DNA of 64,000 bases from Diospyros lotus (lineage: Eukaryota > Streptophyta > Magnoliopsida > Ericales > Ebenaceae): NCBI RefSeq assembly GCF_014633365.1, contig NC_068341.1:23728339-23792338 (forward strand), read 5' to 3'. A model generated the notes under the pieces. That model was not told where the DNA came from. It searched no databases and saw only the letters and a program-made list of their open reading frames with translations. Below, piece by piece: positions 22,622 to 33,284 of this stretch (positions are counted from its first letter, which is position 1; each line of letters starts with the position of its first letter). A program made the position numbers and the translations under genes.

Positions 22622-23880
22622 TGTTGCAATCACCCGGCGCATGCCATGCTCACCTCAAAACACGCATATGTGACTCCAAGAGCCATTCATGGCGGACACT
22701 AGCTTGCCACAAACAACCACATACCATGAAGTGATGAAATAAGTAAAGTTTTCATGCCAAATAAAGAGAGTAAGTGAGTATGTTCACATATAACACAAAT
22801 GATTCAAAGGATGATCAATATGAAGCAAAAATGATGTAGAAAACCACTCACACTTGCTGTAATTCTTGTTGGTTCACCATTTCTATGAACTTTAGCCCGA
22901 TTAAGCTGCAGTTTCATACAGTTCAGGTCACCAAACCAAAATATTTTTACATACAATCATAGGAAATGATTTAAGAAGAAAACCCTCAAAATTACAAAGC
23001 AAGAAGCCCAGCCACGCGCCCTCATGCACCACCAGAAGGGTGACCACGCGCGGCCACGCGCAACTGCGGCAGGCGCGTGTGATGCACGCGCCGTCTGCTT
23101 GCTTCTTACTGATTCTATATCAAAAATTAAAACGGCTATAAATTTTTCATTTTATCTCCGATTCGCCTTCCGTTTGAATCTATGGACTCCCCTTTCAGTG
23201 TACTATGACCCTACAGAAAGAAAAGTGGCTTACATTTTCGGTTTCTCTTCTATTTTGGTGATTTCCCGGTCTGGTCTCTTTATTCTCCTTCCTTTGCTTT
23301 CTTTCCTTGGATCATTTTCTTCCTTTGCTTTTCTCTCTTACTTTTAGCTCTATGTGGCCCTTTTTTCTTCTCTTTATATAGTCTTTCAACCCCAAATCTC
23401 CAAGATCACACTTAGATCTTAAGTTAGCCATTTTTCTACCCTAGTAATTATGACAAGCTTTGAAATTTCTCAATTTGATTCTTTCTTTCAAAATAAGCCT
23501 TTCATTCTACCAATCCAATGCTTCCAATTGCCCTTCACATGGCCTTCAAGACAAACTCATTATCTACTTCTTTTGGTAAGCCAATATAAACCTTCCAAGT
23601 TTTATTACTTTTGACTTTAAGGGTGAAAGTAATTATTATCATCACAAAGCTTTAGGACTTTTAGGGTTAATTCTCCAATCCCAACTTTTCAACTCAAGCC
23701 TTCTTGAATAAGAATTTATCATTGCAAATATTCCTATTTGTTGGAGACAAGTTATCTTTTTTACAAATTATGATATTTTTATTTGGGTCCTTAAAACCAT
23801 TTCCATTTACACTTAAACCCTAAACTTTCATTTAAAACACTTTATTGCATCATCCAACATTTACATTAAATTTTAGGGTA
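22622..23880 (-). mobile_element. Gypsy LTR fragment (-) inserted in Tat gag
   Basis: TGTTGCAATCACCC at the left edge matches 60045-60058 inside the minus-strand LTR at 59363-61472. A CG-rich patch (22990-23100) and a TATA-like GACTATATAAAGAG on the minus strand (near 23385) lie in the order expected of that LTR type. AGGGT flanks both sides (22618-22622 and 23875-23879), possibly by chance. The LTR end with the hairpins is missing. Confidence 0.55.
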
Positions 23881-24600
23881 TTATTGAAGAAGTGCTAGAA
23901 CAAAAGAAGTTGGTCCCAGTTGCGAATGAGCAGTCAAGAAGGAAGTCCCCCTTTATTGATAATATATTGGGAAAATCACTACCGAGGAAGTTTAAAATGC
24001 CTTAGATTCCCCTCTACGACGGCAAGGATGATCCTGATGACAATATCCAGAACTACGAATCTCTAATGATGCTCCATGGGGGGGGGGAGGGGGATGACGT
24101 GTCGAGCATTTTCAATGACCTTGTTAGGACATGCCCAGACTTGGTTCAACAGTCTATCAGAAGCATCCGTCTCCTCATTTGAGTAGTTATGAACAAAATT
24201 CATCAAAGCCTTCATAATTAACAATCAAAAGAGCAAGAATGCAACACATCTCCTCAGTATCTGATAGGGGGCAAAGAGACCATTTGCCAATTTGTGGACA
24301 GATTCCGCAATGCACACTGGAAATTTGTGACTTGCTAGTGGAAATGGCGGTATCAATAATGTTACAAGGAACATGTCTAACTTTCCTGCAGGAGTCACTA
24401 TCTCTGGACCCTCTAAACTCCTTGGCAGATCTGTTCGTTAGGGAAAATAAGTACATACTCCATGCGGAGGTCATACAAACTGTGAGGATAGATGGAGATA
24501 GAGAGCGAAAGAGAAAAGAGCAAGACACTGGAGAGGACCCTAGACAATGGTAAGAGAAGGTTAGAAGGCTAGATGTAGCCGCGCCCCAATTCAATCATTA
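23881..24600 (+). pseudogene. gag: Tat gag, capsid part
   Basis: SPFIDNILGKSLPRKFKMP and LYDGKDDPDDNIQNYESLM open the conserved Tat capsid. After a G-run (24078-24087) and a frameshift, another frame reads LEICDLLVEMAVSIMLQG and ADLFVRENKYI. Stops and shifts make it non-functional. Confidence 0.85.
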
Positions 24601-25140
24601 TGCTCGACTCCTCCAGCTAAGATCAGCCATGCTAGTGGCCATAGAAGGGTCAGGGCTGACCGGGCTCCCAAAAAGAGTTGATTGGCCAATGGGAAGGAAG
24701 TAGAATGAATACTGCCAATATCATTAAGCTCATGGCCATGCCACCGACTTATGCCAAGAGTTAAAAGATAAAATTGAGATTTCATTCAAGAAGGGCACGT
24801 GCAGAGGTATGTGCGAGAAGATGAGCAAAATGATAAGGAACCGCCAAGAAGGGGAGGAAGGCTCGAAAGACAAGAAACACACAACCATGGTCAATAAGAG
24901 AGAATGAGAGACCATATGCAGAATCCCCTGGACAATGAACTGACACAACAGGCCATACACGTCATCCTAGGTGGTGAAACTTTAGCTGGAGACAACTCTT
25001 CTTCCAGAAGGCCTATACCCACTTAGCCTACCAAGTCGACTATGGGGGGGGAAGATTAAGGAAAATGAGGACCCCATTACCTTTATGCCAGATAACCAGG
25101 GAGATGTAATTCTCCCACATGATGATCTGATGGTAATTTC
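24601..25140 (+). other. Degenerate gag-protease linker of the Tat element
   Basis: No intact motif is visible. Position between capsid and protease suggests the former nucleocapsid region. Confidence 0.45.
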
Positions 25141-25565
25141 AGTTGTCATTGCTAAGCATCCCATCGGGAGAGTCCTAGTAGACAGTGGTAGTTTTGTTAG
25201 CCTAATCTATTGGAATTGCTTTGAGTAGATGAGTATTGCCCATAACCAAGTCAAACGAGTTTCCTCACCCTTATACAGCTTCACGGGAGAGACTATTTTA
25301 GTAGTGGGGTCGATTCGACTGCCAATTATAATGGGCTTCAAACCTTAAAACATAATGAAATACGCCAACTTCATAGTGGTCAAAACCACCTCGTCTGCAT
25401 ACAATCCGATCCTGGGTCGCTCATTGCTCAATGATATTAGGGCCATAGTCTCCTCTAGATATTTACTGATGAAGTTTCCTACTCCTTTGGGCATAGGGCA
25501 AGTTTGAGGAGACCAGCGACAGGCATGCACTTGCTACGTGTCGTCCATAAAGGGAAAAAAGAGCG
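25141..25565 (+). pseudogene. pol: Tat aspartic protease
   Basis: VLVDSGSFVSLIYW contains the catalytic Asp (25181-25183). It is followed by LYSFTGETILVVGSIRLPI, SAYNPILGRSLLNDI and MKFPTPLGIGQV, then GDQRQACTCYV, the standard order of the Tat-lineage protease and its C-terminal extension. In-frame stops are present (near 25227 and 25347). RT should follow but does not. Confidence 0.9.
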
Positions 25566-25800
25566 AAGAGATTTCCCTTTTGCCAAACAAACCACACAGG
25601 ATTGATTGACAGACTTCAAACAATTGTAATGTTTCATTCATTTTGAGTAGCACGCTTTAAATTTACACATCAATGTAAGCCCCTAACGAGATTATGGACC
25701 TAGGCATGTGTAACCGGGCCATGTCAAAAAAGAAGACTCTTACACTCTTTAATGCAATATATCACTACCTTTTGTGCATTCTCTATTATATTTTCCACAG
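25566..25800 (+). other. Spacer after the protease of the Tat element
   Basis: Short non-coding stretch between the protease and the 63-bp array. The whole RT-RNase H-integrase block is absent at this point. Confidence 0.5.
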
Positions 25801-26500
25801 CCTAGGAACAATTCCTTCATCCAAACGATTGGCCTATTGTCCCACCTAATGGCCTGACAACGTGATTTTCCCAATCTCTTCATCAAAACGATTGACCCAT
25901 TGTCTTGCCTAATGGCCCGACAATGCGGTTCGCATAATCCCTTTGTCAAAATGATTGGCCCATTGTCCCTCCTAACGGCCCAGCAATGTGATTTTCATAA
26001 TCCCTTCATCAAAACGATTGGCCCATTATCTTGCCTAATGGCCCGACAATATTGTTCGCACAATCCCTTCATTGAAATGATTGGTCTGTTGTCTCACCTA
26101 ATGGCCTAGCAACGCGATTTGTACAATCCCTTCACCCAAACGATTGGCTTTTGTCTGGCCTAACGGCTTAGCAATGTGGTTCGCATAATCCATTCATCCA
26201 AATGATTGGCTAGTTGTCCTGCCTAATGACCTAGCAACGCAGTTCGCACAATCCCTTCATTGAAATGATTGGCCAGTTGTCCTGCCTTATGGCTCAACAA
26301 TGTGGTTCACACAATCCCTCGTTAAAATATTTGGCTTGTTCTCCATCCTGATGGCTTAACAATGCAGTTCCCACAATCCCTTCATCCAAACGATTAGCTC
26401 GTTGGCTTACCTATCAGCCCAACAATGTGGTTTGCACAATCCCTTTATCAACACAATTAGGCCTCTATTCCACCTATTAGCTTGGCAAAGTGACAAGGAC
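25801..26500 (+). repeat. 63-bp tandem array, about 11 copies, upstream of the Tat 3' LTR
   Basis: The marker GATTGGCC (with variants) starts at 25827, 25890, 25953, 26016, 26079, 26142, 26204, 26267, about 26329, 26392 and about 26455, a period of 62-63 bp. Each unit also contains CCTAATGGCC and CACAATCCCTTCATC. Units differ by about 10-25%. The open frames here come from 63 being a multiple of three. Confidence 0.9.
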
Positions 26501-26569
26501 CTTTCCATCTTGAGAGATTAGCAAAGGTTTTGGAAATTCTCCTACTCTTCCATTTTATCGTAAGGCAAG

Positions 26570-26588
26570 AAATAAGAGTGGGGGGCAA
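26570..26588 (+). other. Polypurine tract of the Tat element
   Basis: AAGAGTGGGGGGCAA directly precedes the 3' LTR, in the expected place for the plus-strand primer. Confidence 0.8.
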
Positions 26589-27314
26589 TTTTCGTATCAC
26601 CTATAGGAAGATGGGAGTTTTTGAAGAAAAATAATTCCTAAACAAGACCTTGTGACTATGTGCCTGAAGCGAATGATCATGGCTGTACGCTTCTACATGG
26701 CAAGGTAGAGGCTCGAGGTAAGGCGAAAGCTTGTGGCTAGGTGGAGGCCAGCGATAAAGCTAGAGTTTGCGGCCAAGGGTTCACGGCATGAACTCATGGC
26801 AAGGGCTCGCGGCAAGGGCTCGCAACTAGGAGGCTTGCGGTAAGAAGGCATATAGGTAAGGGGGCTCGCAGCAAGAGCTCGTGGCCAAGGGCCTTAGGCT
26901 GGGAGGCTTGCGACAACAAGGCATATAGGTATGGGGGCTCGCGGCCAAGGGCCTTATGGTAACAAGACACATGTCGACACTTGATCCCCTCATGAATCAC
27001 GCCCTATAAATACCCAGCTACAAGACATCAAAAGGGATTACAAAATTTGGTGAAAATTTTGACACATTGACTACTTTTTTACTATTTTCGCGAATAACTA
27101 TCTCTATCTGGCATTGACTTAGGCATCGAGCATTCCCGTGAGCCTTCTAACCAATTTTAGAGTATCAAAAGGGCAATATTCTTGTGGCGAAGATCCTTAA
27201 GGTGAGACCCTTGGGGCGAGATCCTTGCGGCTAGAGCCTTGTGGCAAGGTCCTTACGGCGAGATCCTTGTGGCGAAGACCTTATAACGAGGTCCTAGGGG
27301 AGAGATCCTTGAGT

Positions 27315-29112
27315 TGTTTTTCTTTTATATATTAGTTTTGATGATGAAAAACATATATTGGCTTAATCCCTAAGTCATGAGTCAAGACTATGGTTTTCAA
27401 CATATATCAATTTCAATATCAAGTTCTATTTTGTTCAAGTGAAAATCAAATTAAGTTCATTCATATACATATGGAGATTTGCAAAATCAAGTATTTAGTC
27501 TTAAAAGAATTTCCTAAAATGATTTTCAAAATAGCTTTGAAGTCGTTGGTCAACATAGAGCTAAAATTGTTTTAAGGAAAAAGACCAATTAGAACATAAA
27601 TGTGTTTGATGAAAAGTATGAAAAATCATTTATGTTAATCTTATATTTCAAAATAAGCTTTTCATATTTTGAAACATGAATGAAAGGTTTTGGTCCGAAA
27701 TTCAAATGTTTAAAAAATCCTTTAGTTCATGCTTCATATTTCGAAACTCTTTTTGATAAGGTTTTAATATTTTTCTAAGTCTAGAAGGTTAGCACCTTAT
27801 AAGGAGACATATAAGAAAATGTTTTCTTTTTAAAAAACTATCTCCCTGTATTTCAATAGCTAACATTCATTGGTGTTAAAATGATTTTTAATGAATTTTT
27901 TAAGAAATAGAAAGTGTATATTTTGGAGATGGTAAAATTGCAAAATCCTAAGTTCGCACTAAAACCCAAATTCTACTTTCTTATTGTTATGAATTTTGAT
28001 TTTCTAGATATTTTTATTAAATCTAAATGGGGGGTACTTTCTTATTTACATTTATGTATTAAAGTAAATGGAAGGTAAAATATAAATAAAATAAATGAGG
28101 ACATGCTATGAATAAGTTGTGATGTATTCATGCTATGAATTGTATCCTCAAGCAATTCTAATATATATTCTAATTTTTTGATCATTTGTTCCTACCTGTC
28201 GATCGGCTATATAGACCCGTCGACCGGTTCTAATCATGTTGTTGACTGTTTGCTCGACATGCTCTCAGTTATTTGCTGTCAACCGCCTCTGCATCACAAC
28301 ATGTTGACCGGTATTATGAACCTGTTGACCGATTAGATGAACCTGTCAACCAATTAGTTACAGACAACATGCAACAGCTAGTTTTTCCATTACCAACAGC
28401 CCATTCGTGAATGGGCTCTCAAGGCACTATAAATACAAGTCAAATGGGTGATTCAAACTAACCAAGAGATTACATTACAAGCTCCCAAGTGCTAAACTCA
28501 TTATTGTGCTTCATTTGGTATATTTAGTTTCTCTCCAACGCTTTGTATTTATTTTGTTAAATTCATTATGAAGCCTTGTCTTTATTTTTGAGAGAATTTG
28601 TAATTGAGAATATTGTTTCTTAGATCCTCTCTTATCTTGTATCTCTTTGTATTTTTCCTAGCTTGTTTTGCTAGAAAGCCTACATTGCTTGTAGGAGGAT
28701 TTTGATTCCTAGCTTATTGTGCTAGAGGACTTACTTATTGAAGCAACGGGTGGAAATACCTAGCTTGGTGCTAGAGGGCTTACTTGTCTAAGCAAGAGGT
28801 TGTAATTTCCTAACTTGTTGCTAGAGGTCCTATTCGAAAAGGTAGGAGGGTTTTAGTGGATTGATTGAAAAATCCTGAGTGAGGAGGTAAGGTAGTGGAT
28901 TTGGCTTAGTTTAAGCCGAACCACTATATATCATTGTGTTTCTTCTTTGCTTGTGCTCTTTCTTTCATTTATTATTCCAAGCATTTCAATTATCCTCACT
29001 TGCTCTAAAATATTGTTTTTCATCAAAAAGATTTTCAAGTTCAATCAAATTTTTAAAACAACCCTATTCACCCCCCTCTTGGTGTTGGTGCCATTGCTAT
29101 TCAAACCTAACA
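27315..29112 (+). mobile_element. Sirevirus solo LTR in the Tat 3' LTR
   Basis: Begins TGTTTTTC, then TTTTGATGATGAAAAAC, and ends in CAAACCTAACA after a C-run and CTCTTGGTG. Length 1798 bp. TATA-like ACTATAAATAC is near 28428. U3 array at 28198-28350 has GTCGAC and GTTGACCG motifs. Flanks TGAGT and TCTTG do not match, so the target duplication is lost, or the LTR arose by recombination between separate insertions. Confidence 0.8.
28198..28350 (+). promoter_or_regulatory. GTCGACCGG-type motif array in Sirevirus LTR
   Basis: Cores at 28198, 28219, 28241, 28278, 28303, 28324 and 28345, with 21-22 bp between most neighbours. Flanking arms (CTGTCGACCGGTT) differ from the ATAGTCGACTATG type, although the rest of the LTR is closely related to 33285-34985. 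Confidence 0.65.
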
Positions 29113-29471
29113 TCTTGTGGTGAGGTCCTTGTGGCGAAGATCCTTGCGGCGATAGCCTTACGGTGAAGATCCTTGTGGTGAGATCCTTGTGGCGATAGCC
29201 TTGTGACCAGATCCTTGCAGAGAAGTCCTTGTGGCGAGAACCTTGTGGTGAAATCCTTGTGGCGAGATCCTTGTGACGAAGTCCTTGTGACAAGATCCTT
29301 GAGGCAAGCATCCTTGTAGTGAGATCCTTGCGACAAACCTTCTTGAGGCAAGTATCCTTGTGGCGAACTCCCTTGCGACAACTTTTCTTACGGCAACCTT
29401 ATTTCACTTGACACTGAGCCCAAGTAGATCCCACGTCATAAAATTAAATTGTTGTATTTTTGGCAACAACA

Positions 29472-29546
29472 ATTTTAAATTTAGAAGCCAGTCATTAAAG
29501 TTTGGTTCAATTAGTCGATTTATTTCGAGAATTCTAGCAACTAGGT
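29472..29546 (-). pseudogene. gag: Copia gag, N-terminal fragment
   Basis: Minus strand: starts at an ATG near 29544 and reads MVLLHLVARILEINRL, then FNDWLLNLK, the usual beginning of copia gag. It runs straight into the Tat 3' LTR end. The frame resumes at 20854. This pair fixes the Tat insertion point. Confidence 0.8.
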
Positions 29547-30311
29547 GTAGTAAAACCATTTGCTTTATTTACAGAGAATAAATAGATTATTAATTATCTT
29601 GTCTTTTTTTAACTATTTGATTTTGGTTTTTAAATCAAATAGTATCTCCCACTAAGTTTTTCAGATTCCTTACTCCCAATAGGAAAATGCGAATTCACAT
29701 TGGCAAAAATTCCAGTAGGTATTTGGATTCTTATTAAACATATTACTCCTCACATAATAGGTTATTGGAATAATAACTTTAATAAGGGGAGAACTCTTGC
29801 TAGTACATCTCATGTACGGCCCAAATATTTTATTTTGTCTCCCAGTCTAATATACCTCACATAATAGTTTCTTGGAAATTGAACATAGTTAAATTCTACC
29901 ATCACGCTAACAAATTTGCACAGTTAAATATCGATTTCCTCACATAATAGTTTCTTGGGTCACGATATTTGTGCATCCCCGTCTCATCAAATGTTAAATA
30001 GAAATTAAGACATTTTAACCAATGTGAAACCCATATGTATCCAAAGTCGATCAACATAAGAATCAAAATGCCCTAATTTCTACTGTGATGGAGAGTCCTG
30101 ATTAGATTGTTTTAACTTTTAAGGTCTAATCGGTTACAATTTAATTTTACAAATATGAGAGATTTTCGATCTTTAATTATTAGGTCTCACTTTTCACATG
30201 CAACATTTTGACATACATCAACCATGTAAATAAACATTGCATAAGAAATAGTCAATATGGTCATGGACTCAAACATGCATTCTAAGCACAATTCTAGCGA
30301 ATGGAATCTAT

Positions 30312-31903
30312 TGGTCCCTTGACATACACAATGGCCACTCAAGAGGGGGGTGAATTGAGTGATTAAAAACTTATTGAATCGATTCTTTCCTTTTTAAAAC
30401 TCTTGAGATTTTCTTATACACAAAATACACTTGTTATAAATATATATGTTGTTTGGAAATGATAGCAATATAAATACACAAACAACCACAATATAAACAC
30501 AAGATATATAGTGGTTCGGTGTATCCAACACCTACTCCACTCTCTCAAGGTCAAACCGACACTTGAGGTTCCACTAAAACCACCACTAGGTTTCCACACA
30601 AGAACACCTAGCAAACTTGTACACCCCGAGGTTTCCCCTTAGCTCACATCGAAAACTAATACAACACAATAATACACCTAGATTACTTGGGCTCTAGGAT
30701 GCCACTAACAATCCACAATCTAATACAAATAAATCAATCCTATGTCCAACACACTTGGACTACAATGGATATCAATACAAGAACAATATACAAGGCAAAA
30801 TGAAATGATACAAGTTACCAATAAGAAGAAAACTTCTTCTTTTCCTTGAGGCTGCAATGGATAGATCTTTGAAGCTCCTTGGTCCTTGGATTACTTTGAT
30901 TGAGTGCTTGAGAGCTTGGGTGTGCATTAGGAAGATAGGAAATGGTAGAGCATTAGCCTCCTCCAGATTTCTCCTCTTGATATTTATATTGGGGCTCCCA
31001 AAACGACCTGCAACGACTCCAAAAATTTGACTGTTGGAGTCTGGCAGTCGACTGCTCTAACTGACAGTCGACTCCGCGACACCCATAGTCGACTCTTGCT
31101 GCTGACAGTCGACTCTTGCTCAACCCACATTTGACTTTCTCACAGACAGTTGACTCTCATTGGCCTACAGTCGACTCTACATTCGATTAGACAAAACCTA
31201 CTCTCGGCTACCTCGACTCTACATAAACAATGCTCGGTTATGTCGACTGATGCACATCCACTATCGACTACCATTTTGACTTACAGTCAACTGTCCCTCA
31301 CCGGGAGTTGACCCTCAGTCCAGATTTCAGAAAAATAAGATTTGCTTTGATAATACAATACATAACATAAATTTATTACAAGATATTTACATTTATTTAG
31401 TTTAAGTAAATGTCCACATTTTCTTTTATTTATATTTTACCTTCCATTTACTTTAATACATAAATGTAAATAACAAAGTACCCCCATTTGGATTCAATAA
31501 AAATATCTAAAAAATCAAAATCCAAATAGATAAGAAAGTATATTTTGGGTTTTAGAACAAATTCCAGATTTGACGATTTTAGCACTTCCAAAATACATAC
31601 TTTCCATTACTTGAAAAATTCACTAAAAATCATTTTCACAATAATGAATACTCGCTATGAAAATACCAGGAGTTAGTTTTCCAAAAGGAAAACATTTTTT
31701 TATATGTTCCCTTATAGTGTGCTAATATTCTACTTAGAATCAAATAGCATTTCTTGGTTCGTTTTGATACACAAAATACTATAATACTTAACAAATATAA
31801 AAAATCCATTAGGGGATTTAAACATAGTAAAAATAGTTTTACTAAAATTATGTTTTGTTAAACATCAAAATACACAATAGGTTAATTGGAACAACTTGGC
31901 TCA
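30312..31903 (-). mobile_element. Sirevirus LTR (-) in the copia leader
   Basis: Minus strand: the end has the C-run and CTCTTGAGTGGCCATTG, as in the LTR ending at 48922. A block at 31432-31610 matches 27911-28087 and 33601-33773 in the other two related LTRs. A TATA-like ATATAAATATC is near 30978, and the motif array is at 31047-31312. Both ends are uncertain by about 10 bp and I found no target duplication. Confidence 0.75.
31047..31312 (-). promoter_or_regulatory. ACAGTCGACTC-type motif array in Sirevirus LTR
   Basis: Plus-strand core starts include 31047, 31067, 31088, 31108, 31130, 31149, 31170, 31212, 31242, 31263, 31286 and 31307. Most gaps are 19-23 bp; 42 and 30 are the exceptions. 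Some cores are TTGAC or TCAAC forms, consistent with CG loss. Confidence 0.7.
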
Positions 31904-32850
31904 ATAGAATTGTGCGGTGCATATGTGGGTACAATAAAAGAAAACTGCTTATAACTATTACAAGCATAACCCTTTTACATAGAGTCTTCGTTTCTTTGAT
32001 TCTTTAGCCTTTGACAAGTTTACTCCACGTTGTGCCTCCATCGATTGAATCATCGCTTTTTCATTCAGTATAAACTAATTTCATAATGAAATAAAAGCAA
32101 AAATAAAAATTAAATAACTAATTTTACAATCGTCTTCCAAAAATGGAAAATCTCAGCACGCAAACTGACAAATGAAACCAATCAATACATCCACACAAAC
32201 ACATACATCATCCATGTAGTGTCCTAAGTCCATGACCAATATTAATATGCAACAAGGCATCCACAAGATGGTATTAAATATTAAAAGTATATGATGAACA
32301 ATTTATATGATTGTTGGACATAGGTATAACATTTATACCTTGAGTGTTTTGAAAACAAAACATATAAATATATATTTTAAATTTTGTTGAAAATATTAAA
32401 ATAAATAAAATAAAATAAAGGTTAGGATAGGCCACACGAGCACGTGCACGAGGGGCTCGAGCGGGCCAAGGCCTAGCCCCAGTGCGCGGCCCACATGCTT
32501 GCAACAAGCGCGAGCTACCCAAGGCCCAGGATGGTTGCGCATGCTTGGCCCAAATAGCAGGCGGTTGAGGGAGACACGGGCCTAGTCTACGTCGTGCGTC
32601 TGCATGGTGGTGGCTCCCTGTCCGGTGGCTCCCTAGCAGCCACCTCACCTTCGCTGGCTATTGTGCACGTCGTGCCCCTTCGTCTTCCTCCTGTAAACTT
32701 CTTACCTTTTTCCCTTTTTTTATTATTTTTATTTCCAACAAACTCCAAAATCATATATATCACATATATATAAACAATTTTGATTTTCAAATCACAAAAT
32801 CAATGTGTGACAATCATACAAACAAAACCATAAGTTTGAAAAATGATGTC

Positions 32851-32862
32851 TTTGATACAACT
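32851..32862 (-). other. Primer-binding site of the copia element
   Basis: On the minus strand GTTGTATCAAAG follows the LTR end. It resembles TGGTATCAGAGC, complementary to the 3' end of initiator Met-tRNA, with a few changes. Confidence 0.65.
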
Positions 32863-33284
32863 GTGAGAAAATTATGATCTGATCATATACAGTGGAAACA
32901 AAATTTGATTTTACAAGTATCACATTTTTCAAAATATATGATTTAGAAATCGAAGACATAAATAAAAAGTTACCTCAAGATGAAAACAAAATTCATTGCA
33001 GATAACCTATCGTATAGTCACCCACATGTGAGATCCTAAGTCGATCTAGCCGAAATCACCTAGACTCCAAGAGACTTTAAGAGAAAAGTACATGAAAATT
33101 TTCTCTAAAATTTTCATCTAATCTAGATACAACTAATTGCGTTGTCTGTTGGATTCAAGGGCTTAATGTCATATTTATAGGCAAACCCTAGAAACCCTAA
33201 GTGTAGTTAGACCAAGCTTGATGTGCTTGCAAGAAGCCAGCCCGATCCAACTTGATAATTAAATAAATAACCCATTAATCATTT

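Larger units (their letters stand above)
20855..29471 (+). mobile_element. Tat-lineage Ty3/gypsy retrotransposon, non-autonomous, nested in copia gag
   Basis: 5' LTR 20855-21900, primer-binding site, gag, aspartic protease, a 63-bp tandem array, a polypurine tract and 3' LTR (26592-29471, split by a Sirevirus LTR). Flanks are GTTTT on the left and ATTTT on the right, a target duplication with one change. There is no RT, RNase H or integrase between the protease and the 3' LTR, so it needed another element to move. The copia gag frame continues across it. Confidence 0.85.
26592..29471 (+). mobile_element. 3' LTR of the Tat element, split
   Basis: Two pieces, 26592-27314 and 29113-29471, total about 1080 bp and align with the 5' LTR (1046 bp). 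The start is eroded (TCGTATCACC for TGTTGTACAACC). It ends GGCAACAACA. The interruption lies within the 14-bp repeats. Confidence 0.82.
29547..32850 (-). other. Long non-coding leader of the copia element
   Basis: Between gag and the primer-binding site, excluding the Sirevirus LTR at 30312-31903. AT-rich, with several copies of CTCACATAATAG (near 29750, 29856 and 29938) and a CG-rich patch at 32430-32600. A phrase like GGTCATGGACT occurs at about 30258 and, on the minus strand, at about 32230. No frame has retroelement motifs. Confidence 0.5.

Noticed and set aside
24078..24092. G-run as a G-quadruplex regulatory site
   Set aside because: A run of ten G, one A and five G within broken gag is more simply homopolymer slippage or a sequencing artefact.
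25900..26109. 69-codon ORF with internal repeats
   Set aside because: Produced by the 63-bp tandem array, a multiple of three; no start context or homologous domain.
30281..31915. 10-bp inverted repeat CACAATTCTA/TAGAATTGTG flanking the LTR at 30312-31903
   Set aside because: LTR insertions make direct duplications, not inverted ones. Probably chance or an older palindrome in the copia leader.
32274..32648. GC-rich 124-codon minus-strand ORF
   Set aside because: Low-complexity Ala/Arg-rich translation of a CG patch in the copia leader; no conserved motif.
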